Below are positions 9,294-18,775 of a DNA stretch of 64,000 nt, one piece after another (position 1 is the first letter of the stretch; every line of letters starts with the position of its first letter). The position numbers and the translations under genes are program-made. This DNA comes from Thiotrichales bacterium 19S9-11. GTDB lineage: Bacteria; Pseudomonadota; Gammaproteobacteria; Francisellales; Francisellaceae. The stretch is from contig JAKJJT010000006.1 of the NCBI GenBank assembly GCA_021713395.1, positions 1 through 64,000 of the forward strand, written 5' to 3'. The notes beneath the pieces were generated by a model. It was given only the letters and a program-made list of their open reading frames with translations. It had not been told where the DNA came from and did not search any database.

Positions 9294-9980
9294 ATGCGCC
9301 TCAAGGTGATTATTAAAGTTTCAGTTTTCATTATAATAATATTAGGTTGTATTTGGCTTTGGCATGATATACATCGCCAAGGTCGCTTTCCAATTAAAAA
9401 TGTTAAAATTGATGGCACATATCATTATGTTAGTCCAAAGCTTCTGCAGTCTATATTGTCACCAAAAATATCAGTAGGCTTTTTTAACATTGATGTGGAT
9501 GACTTGCAAAAAAAGCTAGCAAAATTGCCAGGAGTTAAGTCAGCAAGCATCAGGAGAAGCTGGCCAGCAACAATCAGTGTCAGTTTGGTTGAATATAAAG
9601 CTGTTGCCTATTGGAATCAAAATGAATTGGTAACGGGTACAGGCAAAGTGTTTTCTCCAAAAGTTATGCATGATATTGTAAATTTGCCACATTTGTACTC
9701 TAGCAATACGCATTCAAAGTTAATGATTGAAACATATAATCGATTAGAAATGATTGCAAAAAAACATGGTGAATCAATCGAAAGTATAAAATTTATTGGT
9801 AATCAGTGGACAGTAAAGTTAAATAATAATGACATAATTAAATTAGGCAGCCAAAAACCAGATGATTCTTTTGCAAAAATATTAATGGTATTAGCAGAGA
9901 TTACGCCAGATAACGATAGCACAGTGAGTGTTGATATGCGCTATCAAAACGGCTTTATAATTGATAATAAGAAAAAATAG
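9294..9980 (+). CDS. ftsQ: cell division protein FtsQ
   Basis: A 228-residue bitopic inner-membrane protein with a short cytoplasmic tail, one membrane helix (about 7-23) and a periplasmic POTRA domain (KNVKIDGTYHYVSPKLLQSI, then LPGVKSASIRRSWPATISV). The rest is the FtsQ beta domain. FtsQ links early and late divisome proteins through FtsB/FtsL. AGGGAG lies seven bases before the ATG, supporting the start. It sits 12 bases after ddl, in the usual dcw order, with a 128-base gap before ftsA. Confidence 0.92.
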   Translation: MRLKVIIKVSVFIIIILGCIWLWHDIHRQGRFPIKNVKIDGTYHYVSPKLLQSILSPKISVGFFNIDVDDLQKKLAKLPGVKSASIRRSWPATISVSLVEYKAVAYWNQNELVTGTGKVFSPKVMHDIVNLPHLYSSNTHSKLMIETYNRLEMIAKKHGESIESIKFIGNQWTVKLNNNDIIKLGSQKPDDSFAKILMVLAEITPDNDSTVSVDMRYQNGFIIDNKKK

Positions 9981-10108
9981 GCATAATTATACAGTTTAAT
10001 ATTCGTTTTTTGCGGTTTTATGCTAAAGTAACAGTGAATAAATTATTTATGTTTAAATGGATGAAACAATCAAACATTTAGGCAAGTGAAGTTTAAGAGA
10101 GGGAGTTA

Positions 10109-11344
10109 ATGTCTAGAGAGCCTGATAAACAGTTATTAACCGCTTTGGATATCGGGACATCTAAAGTTGTTGCTGTTGTTGCTGAAGTAAGTGAGGGTGG
10201 TCAAGTTGATATTATTGGGTTTGGCACTCAACCATCAAAAGGTCTTAAAAAAGGTGTTATCGTCAATATTGATGCAACAGTTAAAGCAATTCAGAAGGCA
10301 ATAGAAGAGGCAGAACATATGGCTGATTGTGAAATTGGTTCTGTTTGTGTTGGAATAGCGGGAAGCCATATTGATAGCTTTGACTCTACAGGGGTTGTTG
10401 CTGTTAGAAATAGTGAAGTATACCCTGATGATGTAGAACGTGTTATTGATGCAGCAAAAGCAGTGGCTTTGCCAGCAGATCAGCGAATACTCCATATATT
10501 ACCACAAGATTTTTTAATTGATAGCCAAGGTGGTATTAAAGAGCCAGTTGGTATATCAGGTGTTCGATTAGAAGCAAAAGTTCATATGGTTACAGGTTCG
10601 ATTAGTGCAGTTCAAAATATTGTAAAGTGTGTTAACCGCTGTGGTGTTGAAGTTTCAGACGTTGTTTTAGAGCAACTGGCTTCAAGTTATGCAGTCTTGA
10701 CTGAAGATGAAAAGGAACTGGGTGTTTGTTTAGTTGACATAGGTGGAGGTACAAGTGATATTGCTGTATTTTTACACGGTGCAATTAGGCATACAAAAGT
10801 TGTTCCAATTGCAGGAGCTCAAGTAACAAATGATTTGGCACATGCTTTACGCATACCAACGGATATTGCCGAAGAGATAAAAATTAATTATGGCAATGCG
10901 CTGATGAAAACGGTCAGAGATGGTGAAATTGTTGAGGTGCCAGATATTGCAGGACAAACAACAAGACGATTGCCAGCTCAGACTTTAGCAAGTGTTATCG
11001 AAGCTCGTTGTGAAGAGTTATTAACATTGATTTACGATGATTTAAATAAGAAGGGATTATTAGATCAGCTTGCTGCGGGTATTGTTTTAACTGGTGGCGC
11101 AGCTAAAATGAGAGGTTTAATTGAACTTGCAGAGGAAGTGTTTCGTGTGCCAGTAAGGCTAGGCGTCCCCCAATATGTAACAGGATTGACAGATATTATG
11201 CATAATCCAATGCATGCAACTGGAGCAGGGCTGTTATTGTACTCTCAATCACAACAAACAGAATCGATTCCATTTGATTCAATTGAGAGTCAAACTGATG
11301 GCATATGGAGAAAAATGACGCGGTGGTTTAGTAATCATTTTTGA
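10109..11344 (+). CDS. ftsA: cell division protein FtsA
   Basis: A 411-residue actin-like ATPase that tethers FtsZ to the inner membrane. It shows the N-terminal phosphate-binding LDIGTSKV, the second phosphate loop VDIGGGTSDIAVF, the adenosine motif GIVLTGGAAKM, and a C-terminal amphipathic helix (GIWRKMTRWFSNHF) that acts as the membrane anchor. A strong AGGGAG precedes the ATG. The 128 bp upstream gap is long enough for its own promoter, although no convincing one was identified. ftsZ follows 35 bases later. Confidence 0.97.
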   Translation: MSREPDKQLLTALDIGTSKVVAVVAEVSEGGQVDIIGFGTQPSKGLKKGVIVNIDATVKAIQKAIEEAEHMADCEIGSVCVGIAGSHIDSFDSTGVVAVRNSEVYPDDVERVIDAAKAVALPADQRILHILPQDFLIDSQGGIKEPVGISGVRLEAKVHMVTGSISAVQNIVKCVNRCGVEVSDVVLEQLASSYAVLTEDEKELGVCLVDIGGGTSDIAVFLHGAIRHTKVVPIAGAQVTNDLAHALRIPTDIAEEIKINYGNALMKTVRDGEIVEVPDIAGQTTRRLPAQTLASVIEARCEELLTLIYDDLNKKGLLDQLAAGIVLTGGAAKMRGLIELAEEVFRVPVRLGVPQYVTGLTDIMHNPMHATGAGLLLYSQSQQTESIPFDSIESQTDGIWRKMTRWFSNHF

Positions 11345-11379
11345 TATTAATTTATAAAGTATAAGTCAAGGAGTAAGTT

Positions 11380-12555
11380 ATGTTTGATGTTGCAGAATCT
11401 GTTATGGACAATGCAGTAATTAAGGTCGTTGGTATTGGTGGTGGTGGAGGCAATGCCGTTGAGCATATGCTTGAACACGGCATTGATGGTGTTGAGTTTA
11501 TTTGTGCTAATACGGATGCTCAAGCACTGAAGAACTCTTCGTCTAGAACAGTGATTCAAATTGGTAATGAATTAACAAAAGGTTTAGGTGCTGGTGCAAA
11601 CCCAGAAGTAGGTAAGCGAGCAGCTCAAGAAGATCGTATGCGCATTCAAGAAACTCTTCAGGGTGCAGATATGGTGTTTATCACAGCTGGTATGGGAGGC
11701 GGAACAGGAACAGGGGCTGCTCCTGTTATTGCTGAAGTTGCTAAAGATATGGGTATATTAACAGTTGCTGTTGTTACTAAACCATTTCCTTTTGAAGGTC
11801 GTCGCCGTATGCAGATTGCTGAAACTGGTATAACTGAGTTGGCTGAAAATGTAGACTCACTTATTACAATTCCAAACAGCAAGCTGTTAAGTGTTTTAGG
11901 TAAAAATATTAGTTTGTTAGATGCGTTTAAAGCAGCAAATAGTGTGCTTCAAGGTGCAGTTCAAGGAATTTCTGAGTTAATTACTAGACCAGGGTTAATT
12001 AATGTTGACTTTGCAGATGTTAGAACGGTTATGGCTGCAATGGGTGTTGCTATGATGGGAACAGCAATGGCAACAGGTGAAAATAGAGCAAGAGAAGCGG
12101 CAGAAGCTGCTGTTGCAAGTCCATTATTAGAAGATATTAATTTAGAAGGTGCTCGGGGTGTATTGGTTAATATTACAGCTGGTATGGATATGTCAATTGG
12201 TGAGTTTGAAGAAGTAGGTGAAGTTATTAAATCATTCACTTCAGACCAGGCAACCGTTATTGTGGGTACCGTAATAGACCCTGAAATGACAGATGAATTA
12301 AGAGTTACAATTGTAGTAACAGGTTTAGAAGAATCAGCGCATGCAAAAAGACCAATGCAAGCGGAAACACAAAGTAGCAATGGTCAATATAAAAGAGCAA
12401 CAGGTAGTCAGTATGCAACACGCCAAAGCGGTAGCTCACAGTCTGTAGGTGGCGTTAAGAGAGCAGCACCAAAGGGCTCTGCTAGCTCATCATCTAAAGA
12501 TGGAGAGTCAGAATATCTAGATATTCCAACTTTCTTGAGAAGGCAGGCAGATTAA
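11380..12555 (+). CDS. ftsZ: cell division protein FtsZ
   Basis: A 391-residue tubulin-like GTPase that forms the Z-ring. The tubulin signature GGGTGTG is at residues 106-112, preceded by [13 protein letters not shown] (19-30) and followed by the [11 protein letters not shown] loop that completes the GTPase site. A low-complexity Ser/Gly/Lys linker (about 325-378) leads to the C-terminal peptide [13 protein letters not shown], the docking site for FtsA and ZipA. It lies 35 bases after ftsA behind AAGGAG. Confidence 0.98.
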   Translation: MFDVAESVMDNAVIKVVGIGGGGGNAVEHMLEHGIDGVEFICANTDAQALKNSSSRTVIQIGNELTKGLGAGANPEVGKRAAQEDRMRIQETLQGADMVFITAGMGGGTGTGAAPVIAEVAKDMGILTVAVVTKPFPFEGRRRMQIAETGITELAENVDSLITIPNSKLLSVLGKNISLLDAFKAANSVLQGAVQGISELITRPGLINVDFADVRTVMAAMGVAMMGTAMATGENRAREAAEAAVASPLLEDINLEGARGVLVNITAGMDMSIGEFEEVGEVIKSFTSDQATVIVGTVIDPEMTDELRVTIVVTGLEESAHAKRPMQAETQSSNGQYKRATGSQYATRQSGSSQSVGGVKRAAPKGSASSSSKDGESEYLDIPTFLRRQAD

Positions 12556-12684
12556 AAAAAATATTAATACAGCCTGCGCCTAACTATTTCTACGTTTATC
12601 TTTGCTTTATCAGTTGGTTTTTTATAGCTTTTCAAGCATAATATTTAACTTATAAACTATTAATAAATTATGGGTTACATAACT

Positions 12685-13548
12685 ATGGCTGCACTTGAAA
12701 AGCAGAAAACACTTAGAGGCATTATACCAATTAATGGCATTGGCCTTCATTTAGGCCAAATGGTTAATATGACGATCAAGCCAGCAGATATAGATCATGG
12801 CATTGTTTTTAAACGCATAGATTTAGATCCATCAGTTAAACTGCCGGTAACGGTAAACGGTATTCAGGAATCTCTTTTGTGTTCAGCACTTGTTCAAGAT
12901 AAGGTACAAATATCAACAATTGAGCACTTGATGAGCGCGCTTTGCATGCTTAAAGTTGATAATGCCTTAATAGAATTGGATTCAGATGAACTTCCAGTTA
13001 TGGATGGAAGTAGTGAGCCTTTTTTAGATGCAATTGAAAAGGTTGGTATTGTTGAGCAAGATAAGCCGAGAAAACTAATTAAAGTATTAAAACCAATTCG
13101 AGTAGAGCATGAAGATAAATTTGCACAAGTCCTACCAGCAGATCAGGTAAGCTATCGATTTGAGATTAAATGGGATCACCCTGTCATTGCCGCAACACCA
13201 AGTGTTGTAGAGTTTAACGGTAACTATCAAACATATAAGTCAGATGTATCAAGGGCAAGAACTTTTGGTATGGTTACTCAAATTGATCAATTACATGCAA
13301 TGAACCGAGCTTTAGGTGCAAGCTTGGATAATGCAGTTGGTGTGACAGATACGGGTGTTTTAAATGAAGGAGGCTTACGCTATCAGGATGAGTTTGTAAA
13401 GCATAAGCTTTTAGATGCCATTGGTGATTTTTATGTTGGTGGTGCAATTATTGGCCAATTTGATTGTTATAAGTCAGGTCATCATTTAAATAATATGCTA
13501 TTAAGAAAACTTTATCAGGATAATAGTAACTATCAAATTATTGGATGA
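12685..13548 (+). CDS. lpxC: UDP-3-O-acyl-N-acetylglucosamine deacetylase
   Basis: A zinc deacetylase carrying out the first committed step of lipid A synthesis. Counting from the ATG at 12685 (287 aa), the zinc ligands are His81 (in TIEHLMSA), His240 and Asp244 (in VKHKLLDAIGD), with the catalytic His in KSGHHLNN near 266. An in-frame ATG at 12670 would add five residues. The later start is preferred because GIGLHLG then falls at nearly the same position as GVGLHTG in E. coli. Neither start has a good Shine-Dalgarno. Position after ftsZ is the standard end of the dcw cluster. Confidence 0.94.
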   Translation: MAALEKQKTLRGIIPINGIGLHLGQMVNMTIKPADIDHGIVFKRIDLDPSVKLPVTVNGIQESLLCSALVQDKVQISTIEHLMSALCMLKVDNALIELDSDELPVMDGSSEPFLDAIEKVGIVEQDKPRKLIKVLKPIRVEHEDKFAQVLPADQVSYRFEIKWDHPVIAATPSVVEFNGNYQTYKSDVSRARTFGMVTQIDQLHAMNRALGASLDNAVGVTDTGVLNEGGLRYQDEFVKHKLLDAIGDFYVGGAIIGQFDCYKSGHHLNNMLLRKLYQDNSNYQIIG

Positions 13549-13653
13549 TTATAATACTTAACTATATTTTCTACTTGTTAATCAGTAATTTTAGCGCTAT
13601 TTTAAATACGTACAGATATTTCTAATTTTGTTAATTTTTATAAGGGGTTTTAT

Positions 13654-14232
13654 ATGACTTGGCTTATTATTCTTCTTGTTGTTATGGTGTTGTTACTTAT
13701 CTATATTGTGATTACGTATAACCGACTAATTGGTGAGATTGAAGCGGTGAAAAACTCTGAACGCCAAATAGACGTTCAATTGGATCGACGTTTTAAAGTT
13801 TTTGAGTCTCTTATTAGTGCCGTAAATAAATACATTGATTATGAACAAACCGTACTAAAAGATGTCACAGCTTTACGTTCTAAATCCCTTGATGCAAAAA
13901 AGAAAGGTGACAAAGCTGCTCAGTTTAGCGCTGAAAATGCACTATCTTCTATTGCTGGTGGTATTAATTTACAGTTTGAAGCTTATCCAGAATTAAAAGC
14001 AAGTCAAAATGTAATGCAATTACAGGAAGAAATAACAACAACTGAAAATAAGCTCGCTTATTCAAAGCAAGCGTATAATGACTCAATTGAAACATATAAC
14101 GCAGATAAAAAGTCATTTTTTGCTGCAATGGTGGTAGGACTATTTAGAAGTAAGTTAGATAATGATTTCATCTATTGGGCTGTTGATGACTCTAAACGTG
14201 AACAATTAGAAGACTACACGGTTAATATGTAG
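13654..14232 (+). CDS. lemA: LemA family membrane protein
   Basis: A 192-residue protein with one N-terminal membrane helix (WLIILLVVMVLLLIYIVI) followed by a LemA helical domain. The family hallmark YNRLIGEIEAVKNSERQIDVQLDRR region is visible at about 22-49, and Asn-rich segments (ENALSS, ETYNADKKSFFAAMVVGLF) follow toward the C-terminus. The molecular function of LemA is not established. It is frequently paired with an M48 metalloprotease, as here, where the protease follows 17 bases later, so the two probably act together on membrane quality control. Confidence 0.9.
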   Translation: MTWLIILLVVMVLLLIYIVITYNRLIGEIEAVKNSERQIDVQLDRRFKVFESLISAVNKYIDYEQTVLKDVTALRSKSLDAKKKGDKAAQFSAENALSSIAGGINLQFEAYPELKASQNVMQLQEEITTTENKLAYSKQAYNDSIETYNADKKSFFAAMVVGLFRSKLDNDFIYWAVDDSKREQLEDYTVNM

Positions 14233-14249
14233 TTATTGGCGAATACAAA

Positions 14250-15305
14250 ATGTATGATGTGCAAAATACAGGAGACTGGCGTGGTATTGTTCGAAAAAAT
14301 AAACGAAGAACACGTTGGGTAATTTTTTTCTTCATTTTATTATTTCTTATGTTAGGCTTGGCTATTGATTATCTTTGGACTTATTCATGGGCCTCTTATA
14401 AGTTCAATGTAATGCTTACTTTTCAAGACATAACATACTTATACTTTTACGGTAAGCTTATTCCTTATGCAACGATTATTACAACGGTAGTTGCATTTAT
14501 TTGGGTTGCTTGCACCTTCCTTTTTTATGATAAAATTATGCTTTCTGGAACTAAAGCCTATGAGGTTACTGCCAGCACAACAGACCCATTAGGTCGGCAA
14601 ATTTATAATTTGGTAGAAGAAATGAAAATAGCTGCCAATATGAACTTTATGCCAAAAGTATACATAATTGATGCGAGTTACTTAAATGCTTTTGCCAGTG
14701 GTTATTCTGAAAAATCAGCAATGATTGCACTAACAAGAGCATTAGTTGAAACGTTAAATAGAGATGAGCTGCAAGCAGTGATTGCGCATGAGTTAACTCA
14801 TATTAGAAATGAAGATATTAAATTAAACTTATTTGTTGCTGCATTATCCAATATGTTGATATTTATGCTAGAGTCAGCTTATATTATATCAGCATCAACA
14901 GCGATGAGAAGGACTTCTTCAGGCTCAAGGCAAACAAATAATGGTGCTGTTTTGGTGTTTATGATCATTGCTATTTTAAGATTAATTCTACCTCTAATTA
15001 CGATGGTATTAAGACTATTTTTATCTAGGAGCCGAGAGTATATGGCAGATGCTGGTGCTGTTCAATTGATGAGAAATAATGAGCCATTAGCACGAGCTTT
15101 AATCAAAATTAATCAAAGCTATCAACATAGTGAGTTAAAGAAAGCATCTGAAAAGCAGCCTAATGAGAGTATGAGGCGTGCATCTTATATTTATAATCCA
15201 GCAAGAGCAAGCTTTACAGGGAATGAAACAAGTGATTTCTTTTCAACGCATCCAAGTTTGTCAAAACGATTAAAAGCAATTGGTATTAAGTTAAATAAAA
15301 ATTAA
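14250..15305 (+). CDS. M48 family (HtpX-like) membrane metalloprotease
   Basis: A 351-residue integral membrane zinc protease. Helices are visible at about 22-42 and 70-93, and a further pair lies around 190-210 and 235-260. The catalytic HELTH motif is at residues 180-184 (two His ligands and the general-base Glu), and a third-ligand Glu appears in SRSREYMADAGA. The FFSTHPSLSKRL near the C-terminus is a common M48 element. HtpX relatives degrade misfolded membrane proteins. It is immediately downstream of lemA and convergent with the LysR gene, with a 4-base overlap of their ends. Confidence 0.9.
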   Translation: MYDVQNTGDWRGIVRKNKRRTRWVIFFFILLFLMLGLAIDYLWTYSWASYKFNVMLTFQDITYLYFYGKLIPYATIITTVVAFIWVACTFLFYDKIMLSGTKAYEVTASTTDPLGRQIYNLVEEMKIAANMNFMPKVYIIDASYLNAFASGYSEKSAMIALTRALVETLNRDELQAVIAHELTHIRNEDIKLNLFVAALSNMLIFMLESAYIISASTAMRRTSSGSRQTNNGAVLVFMIIAILRLILPLITMVLRLFLSRSREYMADAGAVQLMRNNEPLARALIKINQSYQHSELKKASEKQPNESMRRASYIYNPARASFTGNETSDFFSTHPSLSKRLKAIGIKLNKN

Positions 15306-16204
15306 TTTAGATCAACTGGGTTGCTATCGTCTAAAATAATATTGACAAGCTGTCTGACTTTAGGCAAAACAAATCGATTTTTTTTGTAATAAATATATAG
15401 TGGTAAGATATCATTAAATTCATGTATTACTAGTGCTTTTAGCATGCCACTTTTAATGTCTTTAATTACGTTGTACTCATGAAATTGAGCAATCCCAATG
15501 CCATTAAGAACGCATGCTTTAATGAATTCTATATTATTTGAAGACAAGTTAGATAGTATATTAGGTTGTAATGATTTTTTTAGGCCAATAACAGGGGTAT
15601 GTTCTTCTCTGCCGGAGTGTGGGATGTAATTGTGATTTTTCAACTCTGAGATAGATTGAGGCTCTCCATGTATTTTTAAGTACTTAGGGCTAGCACATAA
15701 AATATAACGAGTTTCACCAACCTTTCTTCTGATAACGTCGTTGGGCGCTGGCCAGTTTACACCAAAGACAAGATCAATATCTTCTTCTAATAAATTAGGT
15801 CTTCTTTCTTCAATTAATATTTCAATGCTAACATTAGGAAACTTTTTTCTATAAATTAATAAGCAAGGTAATAGATATTTTTCAGCTAGCGTAGCATTGC
15901 TCATGATTTTTAGTTTTCCAATCGGATTATTATGAAATTTTTGTGCAAGGCTTCTAGTGTTATCAAGTGCTTGATTGAGTTTTTGACATTGATCAAGCAA
16001 TAATTCACCTTCTGTTGTTAGTGATATTTTTCTTGTTGTTCTGATAAATAAAGGCAAACCAAACTCATCTTCTAGTGATTTTATTGCATGGCTAATAGCA
16101 GCTTTACTTATACCTAGTTGCTTCGCTGCTTTTGTAAAACTTAGTAAATTGGCGACAACCAGATAAGTTTCAAAATTTGATAACGATAACTTTCGCTCTT
16201 TCAT
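15302..16204 (-). CDS. LysR-type transcriptional regulator
   Basis: A 300-residue regulator with an N-terminal winged helix-turn-helix (residues 1-62; FTKAAKQLGISKAAISHAIKSLE contains the HTH) and a C-terminal co-inducer-binding domain of two alpha/beta lobes. It is transcribed divergently from a DHA1-type efflux permease, the standard arrangement for a LysR regulator and its target. A 9-bp inverted repeat lies 23 bases before its start. The inducer cannot be deduced. Confidence 0.9.
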   Translation of the reverse strand: MKERKLSLSNFETYLVVANLLSFTKAAKQLGISKAAISHAIKSLEDEFGLPLFIRTTRKISLTTEGELLLDQCQKLNQALDNTRSLAQKFHNNPIGKLKIMSNATLAEKYLLPCLLIYRKKFPNVSIEILIEERRPNLLEEDIDLVFGVNWPAPNDVIRRKVGETRYILCASPKYLKIHGEPQSISELKNHNYIPHSGREEHTPVIGLKKSLQPNILSNLSSNNIEFIKACVLNGIGIAQFHEYNVIKDIKSGMLKALVIHEFNDILPLYIYYKKNRFVLPKVRQLVNIILDDSNPVDLN

Positions 16205-16226
16205 ATGCTTACAATATTGTTTATTT

Positions 16227-16248
16227 TTATTTAACTATGGTTAAATAA
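16227..16248. promoter_or_regulatory. probable LysR operator (9-bp inverted repeat)
   Basis: TTATTTAAC and GTTAAATAA form perfect 9-bp arms separated by four bases, lying between the divergent LysR and MFS genes. LysR-type sites are interrupted palindromes with a T-N11-A core placed in exactly this kind of shared promoter, so autoregulation and control of the transporter are both plausible. The call rests on position and symmetry alone. Confidence 0.55.
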
Positions 16249-16313
16249 TTTTGTTATTGTATATTATTTCATATCAAATTAATATGCACTAAAAAAATAA
16301 AGAGAAAAGAAAA

Positions 16314-17513
16314 ATGAATGTATGGAAAATAAGTATATTGCTTAGTTATATCAGTATTGCTTCTGCATCAGCTGCGATTATTACGCCAGCACTACCTAAT
16401 ATTCAAGTAGAGTTTTCTGCTACCCATGGCTTAGTTGAGTGGACAATAAGTATCTTTCTACTTGGCTATATGCTAGGCCAATTATTTTATGGTCCTTTGG
16501 CAAATATTTTAGGTCGATTAACAACACTTAGACTGGGGTTAATCATTAATTTGGTTGGCATTATAATTTGTATTTTAAGTGTAGAAATAAATCAGTTTTC
16601 TTGGTTACTGGTAGGTAGATTTGTAACAGCAGTAGGTGCATCTTCTGGTTTAGCATGTACATTTATGATATTAAATGAGGCGCTATCACCACAACAATCA
16701 AAGTCTGCTTTATCTTTTGCAGCAATTTCTTTTACTGCTGGTATTGGTTTAGCGGTCTTAGCTGGTGGTCTGGTAACATTTTATTTAAATTGGCACTATT
16801 GTTTTTTTATATTATTTATTCATGGTGTGCTTGTTTACTTATCAACATATTTATTTAGTGAAACATTAAAGTTTCGTAGTAGACAAAGCATTAGTAAGAT
16901 AGCAAAGTCTTACTGCTTAGCCTTGATAGATACCAAACTTTTAATTTTTTCTTTAGCCGTTGGATCTGTTTCTGTATTTAGTTATTGCTTTTCAGCAGCT
17001 GCCCCTTTTATTGCTCAAAACTATTTAAAAATAACAGCTTTTGAATATAGTTACTGGAATATGTTAAATATGTTGGGAATGATTATAGGATCAATATTAG
17101 CTAGTCGAGTTATTAATAAATATACTGAAATTAGCATGCTGATTGCAGGTTTAATTTTATTAATTTTTTCTTTTATTATAATGAGCTTTCTTTTATTGAT
17201 AGATATGTTAAATAGTTTAACTTTTTTTAGTATGACAGCATTGGCATATGCTTGTGGTAGTTTGATTTTTCCAGCGGCATCACATATTGCATCTAATGCA
17301 ATTACATGTAGAGCTAATGCATCAGGCGCAATGAATTTTATTAATATGGGATCAGCTGTTTTTATTGTTTCAATAATGGGGTATTTGCCAGTCTCACCGG
17401 TTTATGGCTTTATTTTGATTGTTGGTTCATTTTCGTTTGTGTGCTTATTATTCATTTTAGCCTATGCCAAGTTTAATACTAAGTTTACAACTAAAGATAT
17501 GGTAGTAAGCTAA
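16314..17513 (+). CDS. MFS transporter, Bcr/CflA-like (DHA1) family
   Basis: A 399-residue permease with about twelve hydrophobic segments. The loop between helices 2 and 3 carries the MFS motif A variant GPLANILGRLTTLRLG, and helix 5 has a proline/glycine-rich antiporter-like stretch. This pattern belongs to the 12-TM drug:H+ antiporters (Bcr/CflA). Substrate is unknown. It is divergent from a LysR regulator with a palindromic site between them, suggesting inducible efflux. An AGAGAAAAGAAAA purine stretch precedes the ATG. The 3' end overlaps the next, convergent, permease gene by 23 bases. Confidence 0.87.
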   Translation: MNVWKISILLSYISIASASAAIITPALPNIQVEFSATHGLVEWTISIFLLGYMLGQLFYGPLANILGRLTTLRLGLIINLVGIIICILSVEINQFSWLLVGRFVTAVGASSGLACTFMILNEALSPQQSKSALSFAAISFTAGIGLAVLAGGLVTFYLNWHYCFFILFIHGVLVYLSTYLFSETLKFRSRQSISKIAKSYCLALIDTKLLIFSLAVGSVSVFSYCFSAAAPFIAQNYLKITAFEYSYWNMLNMLGMIIGSILASRVINKYTEISMLIAGLILLIFSFIIMSFLLLIDMLNSLTFFSMTALAYACGSLIFPAASHIASNAITCRANASGAMNFINMGSAVFIVSIMGYLPVSPVYGFILIVGSFSFVCLLFILAYAKFNTKFTTKDMVVS

Positions 17514-18708
17514 GGGCGGTTGCTATTTGTAAAATAATTACAACAAGCCCACTTAAAGCCGTCAGTATTAAAATAAAGCACTTAAAAGGAGTATGTGTGT
17601 TTTTTTCATTCCTAACTTTCCATACCATAAAAACTGGTAAGATGATGAGTAAAATTGCAACAAAAATACTGGCATAGCCAAGTGCAAGAACAAAACCTTC
17701 TGGAAAATAGAGCACAAAAATAAGTGGAGGTAGATAAGTGATGATAAAAGCAATAATTCTACTTTTATGTTTGTTGTGGTCTAATCGGTAAGTATCTTGG
17801 CTAAAATGGTATAGCCCCATAGTAACTCCCAGAAATGAAGTTGTAATGGCAATTGATGTGAATGCATTAGCTAAACGAGAAATATAGTCGGTGTTTAAGG
17901 TGTTTTCTAAAGCAAGTATTAAGGCACTAATAGAGTTGCCATGATGTATAATATGTTCAAAACTAGTATTACTACCAAATAGTGAAATGGTGCCAAGAGT
18001 TACTAATTCCCATAAGACATAAATAATAAGAGGGATGCTACTACCAATAAAGACAACCCAGCGTAATGATTTAAAGTTTTCTTCACTGTCACCAAAGTAA
18101 CGTCGAATACTGGGAATAACAATATGAAATCCAAATGATGTAATTAAGATAGGGATGCTATACCATAAGTAGTTAATATTTTGTGTGCTTGTCATTAGTT
18201 TATCAGTTGAAATAGATGGTGATATAACAACAATTAATATAAAAAATAAGAGCGCTTTAATGCTAATCAGAAGTTTGTTTAAATGATCAACTGCATTTAG
18301 TCCCCAATAAATAAAACTACCTAAAACGGCAATAATGATTAATGCACTTTGCCAAGTTGTTGTATCTAATAAATGATTAAGAATTTCTGAGCCACCAGCA
18401 ATATAAGCGGCAGATAATGAGTATAGTAACAAAACATAAGAAATCCAGGTTATTAATTGACCTATAGGACCTAATGTTTTAAATGCCATTGTATTAAAGT
18501 TTGTACCACTTTTAAAGTGTAAATTAACCTCTGTAATCAGTTGTGCTGTGATTGCCATGATTGCCCAGGTAATAGCAAGTAAACCAAGTGACAGTTTAAA
18601 GCCGGAAGCAGCTGTAATCATAGGTAAAGCTAGCATTCCGGCACCAATGCTTGTGCCAGCGATAATCAACATGGCGCCAATTTTTTTTGTTGATGTTAGT
18701 TGTTGCAT
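17491..18708 (-). CDS. amino-acid permease of the HAAAP family (TyrP/Mtr-like)
   Basis: A 405-residue inner-membrane protein with about eleven helices. The N-terminus KIGAMLIIAGTSIGAGMLALPM is the signature of the hydroxy/aromatic amino acid permeases, which import tyrosine, tryptophan or serine/threonine with protons. The conserved GFHIVIPSIRRYF segment in the middle resembles the TyrP/Mtr branch more than SdaC. Substrate assignment within the family is not safe. It is convergent with the MFS gene and lies downstream of no obvious partner. Confidence 0.85.
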   Translation of the reverse strand: MQQLTSTKKIGAMLIIAGTSIGAGMLALPMITAASGFKLSLGLLAITWAIMAITAQLITEVNLHFKSGTNFNTMAFKTLGPIGQLITWISYVLLLYSLSAAYIAGGSEILNHLLDTTTWQSALIIIAVLGSFIYWGLNAVDHLNKLLISIKALLFFILIVVISPSISTDKLMTSTQNINYLWYSIPILITSFGFHIVIPSIRRYFGDSEENFKSLRWVVFIGSSIPLIIYVLWELVTLGTISLFGSNTSFEHIIHHGNSISALILALENTLNTDYISRLANAFTSIAITTSFLGVTMGLYHFSQDTYRLDHNKHKSRIIAFIITYLPPLIFVLYFPEGFVLALGYASIFVAILLIILPVFMVWKVRNEKNTHTPFKCFILILTALSGLVVIILQIATALSLLPYL

Positions 18709-18775
18709 AAAAGATTCATAATTTCTTAAAGAATCATTTCAGTATATAAGCTTGCCTATTAGGATCAAGGTATTC

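Noticed and set aside
10235-12380. Antisense frames within ftsA and ftsZ
   Set aside because: Amino-acid composition is artificial (Thr/Asn/Ala runs) and they lie wholly inside essential conserved genes.
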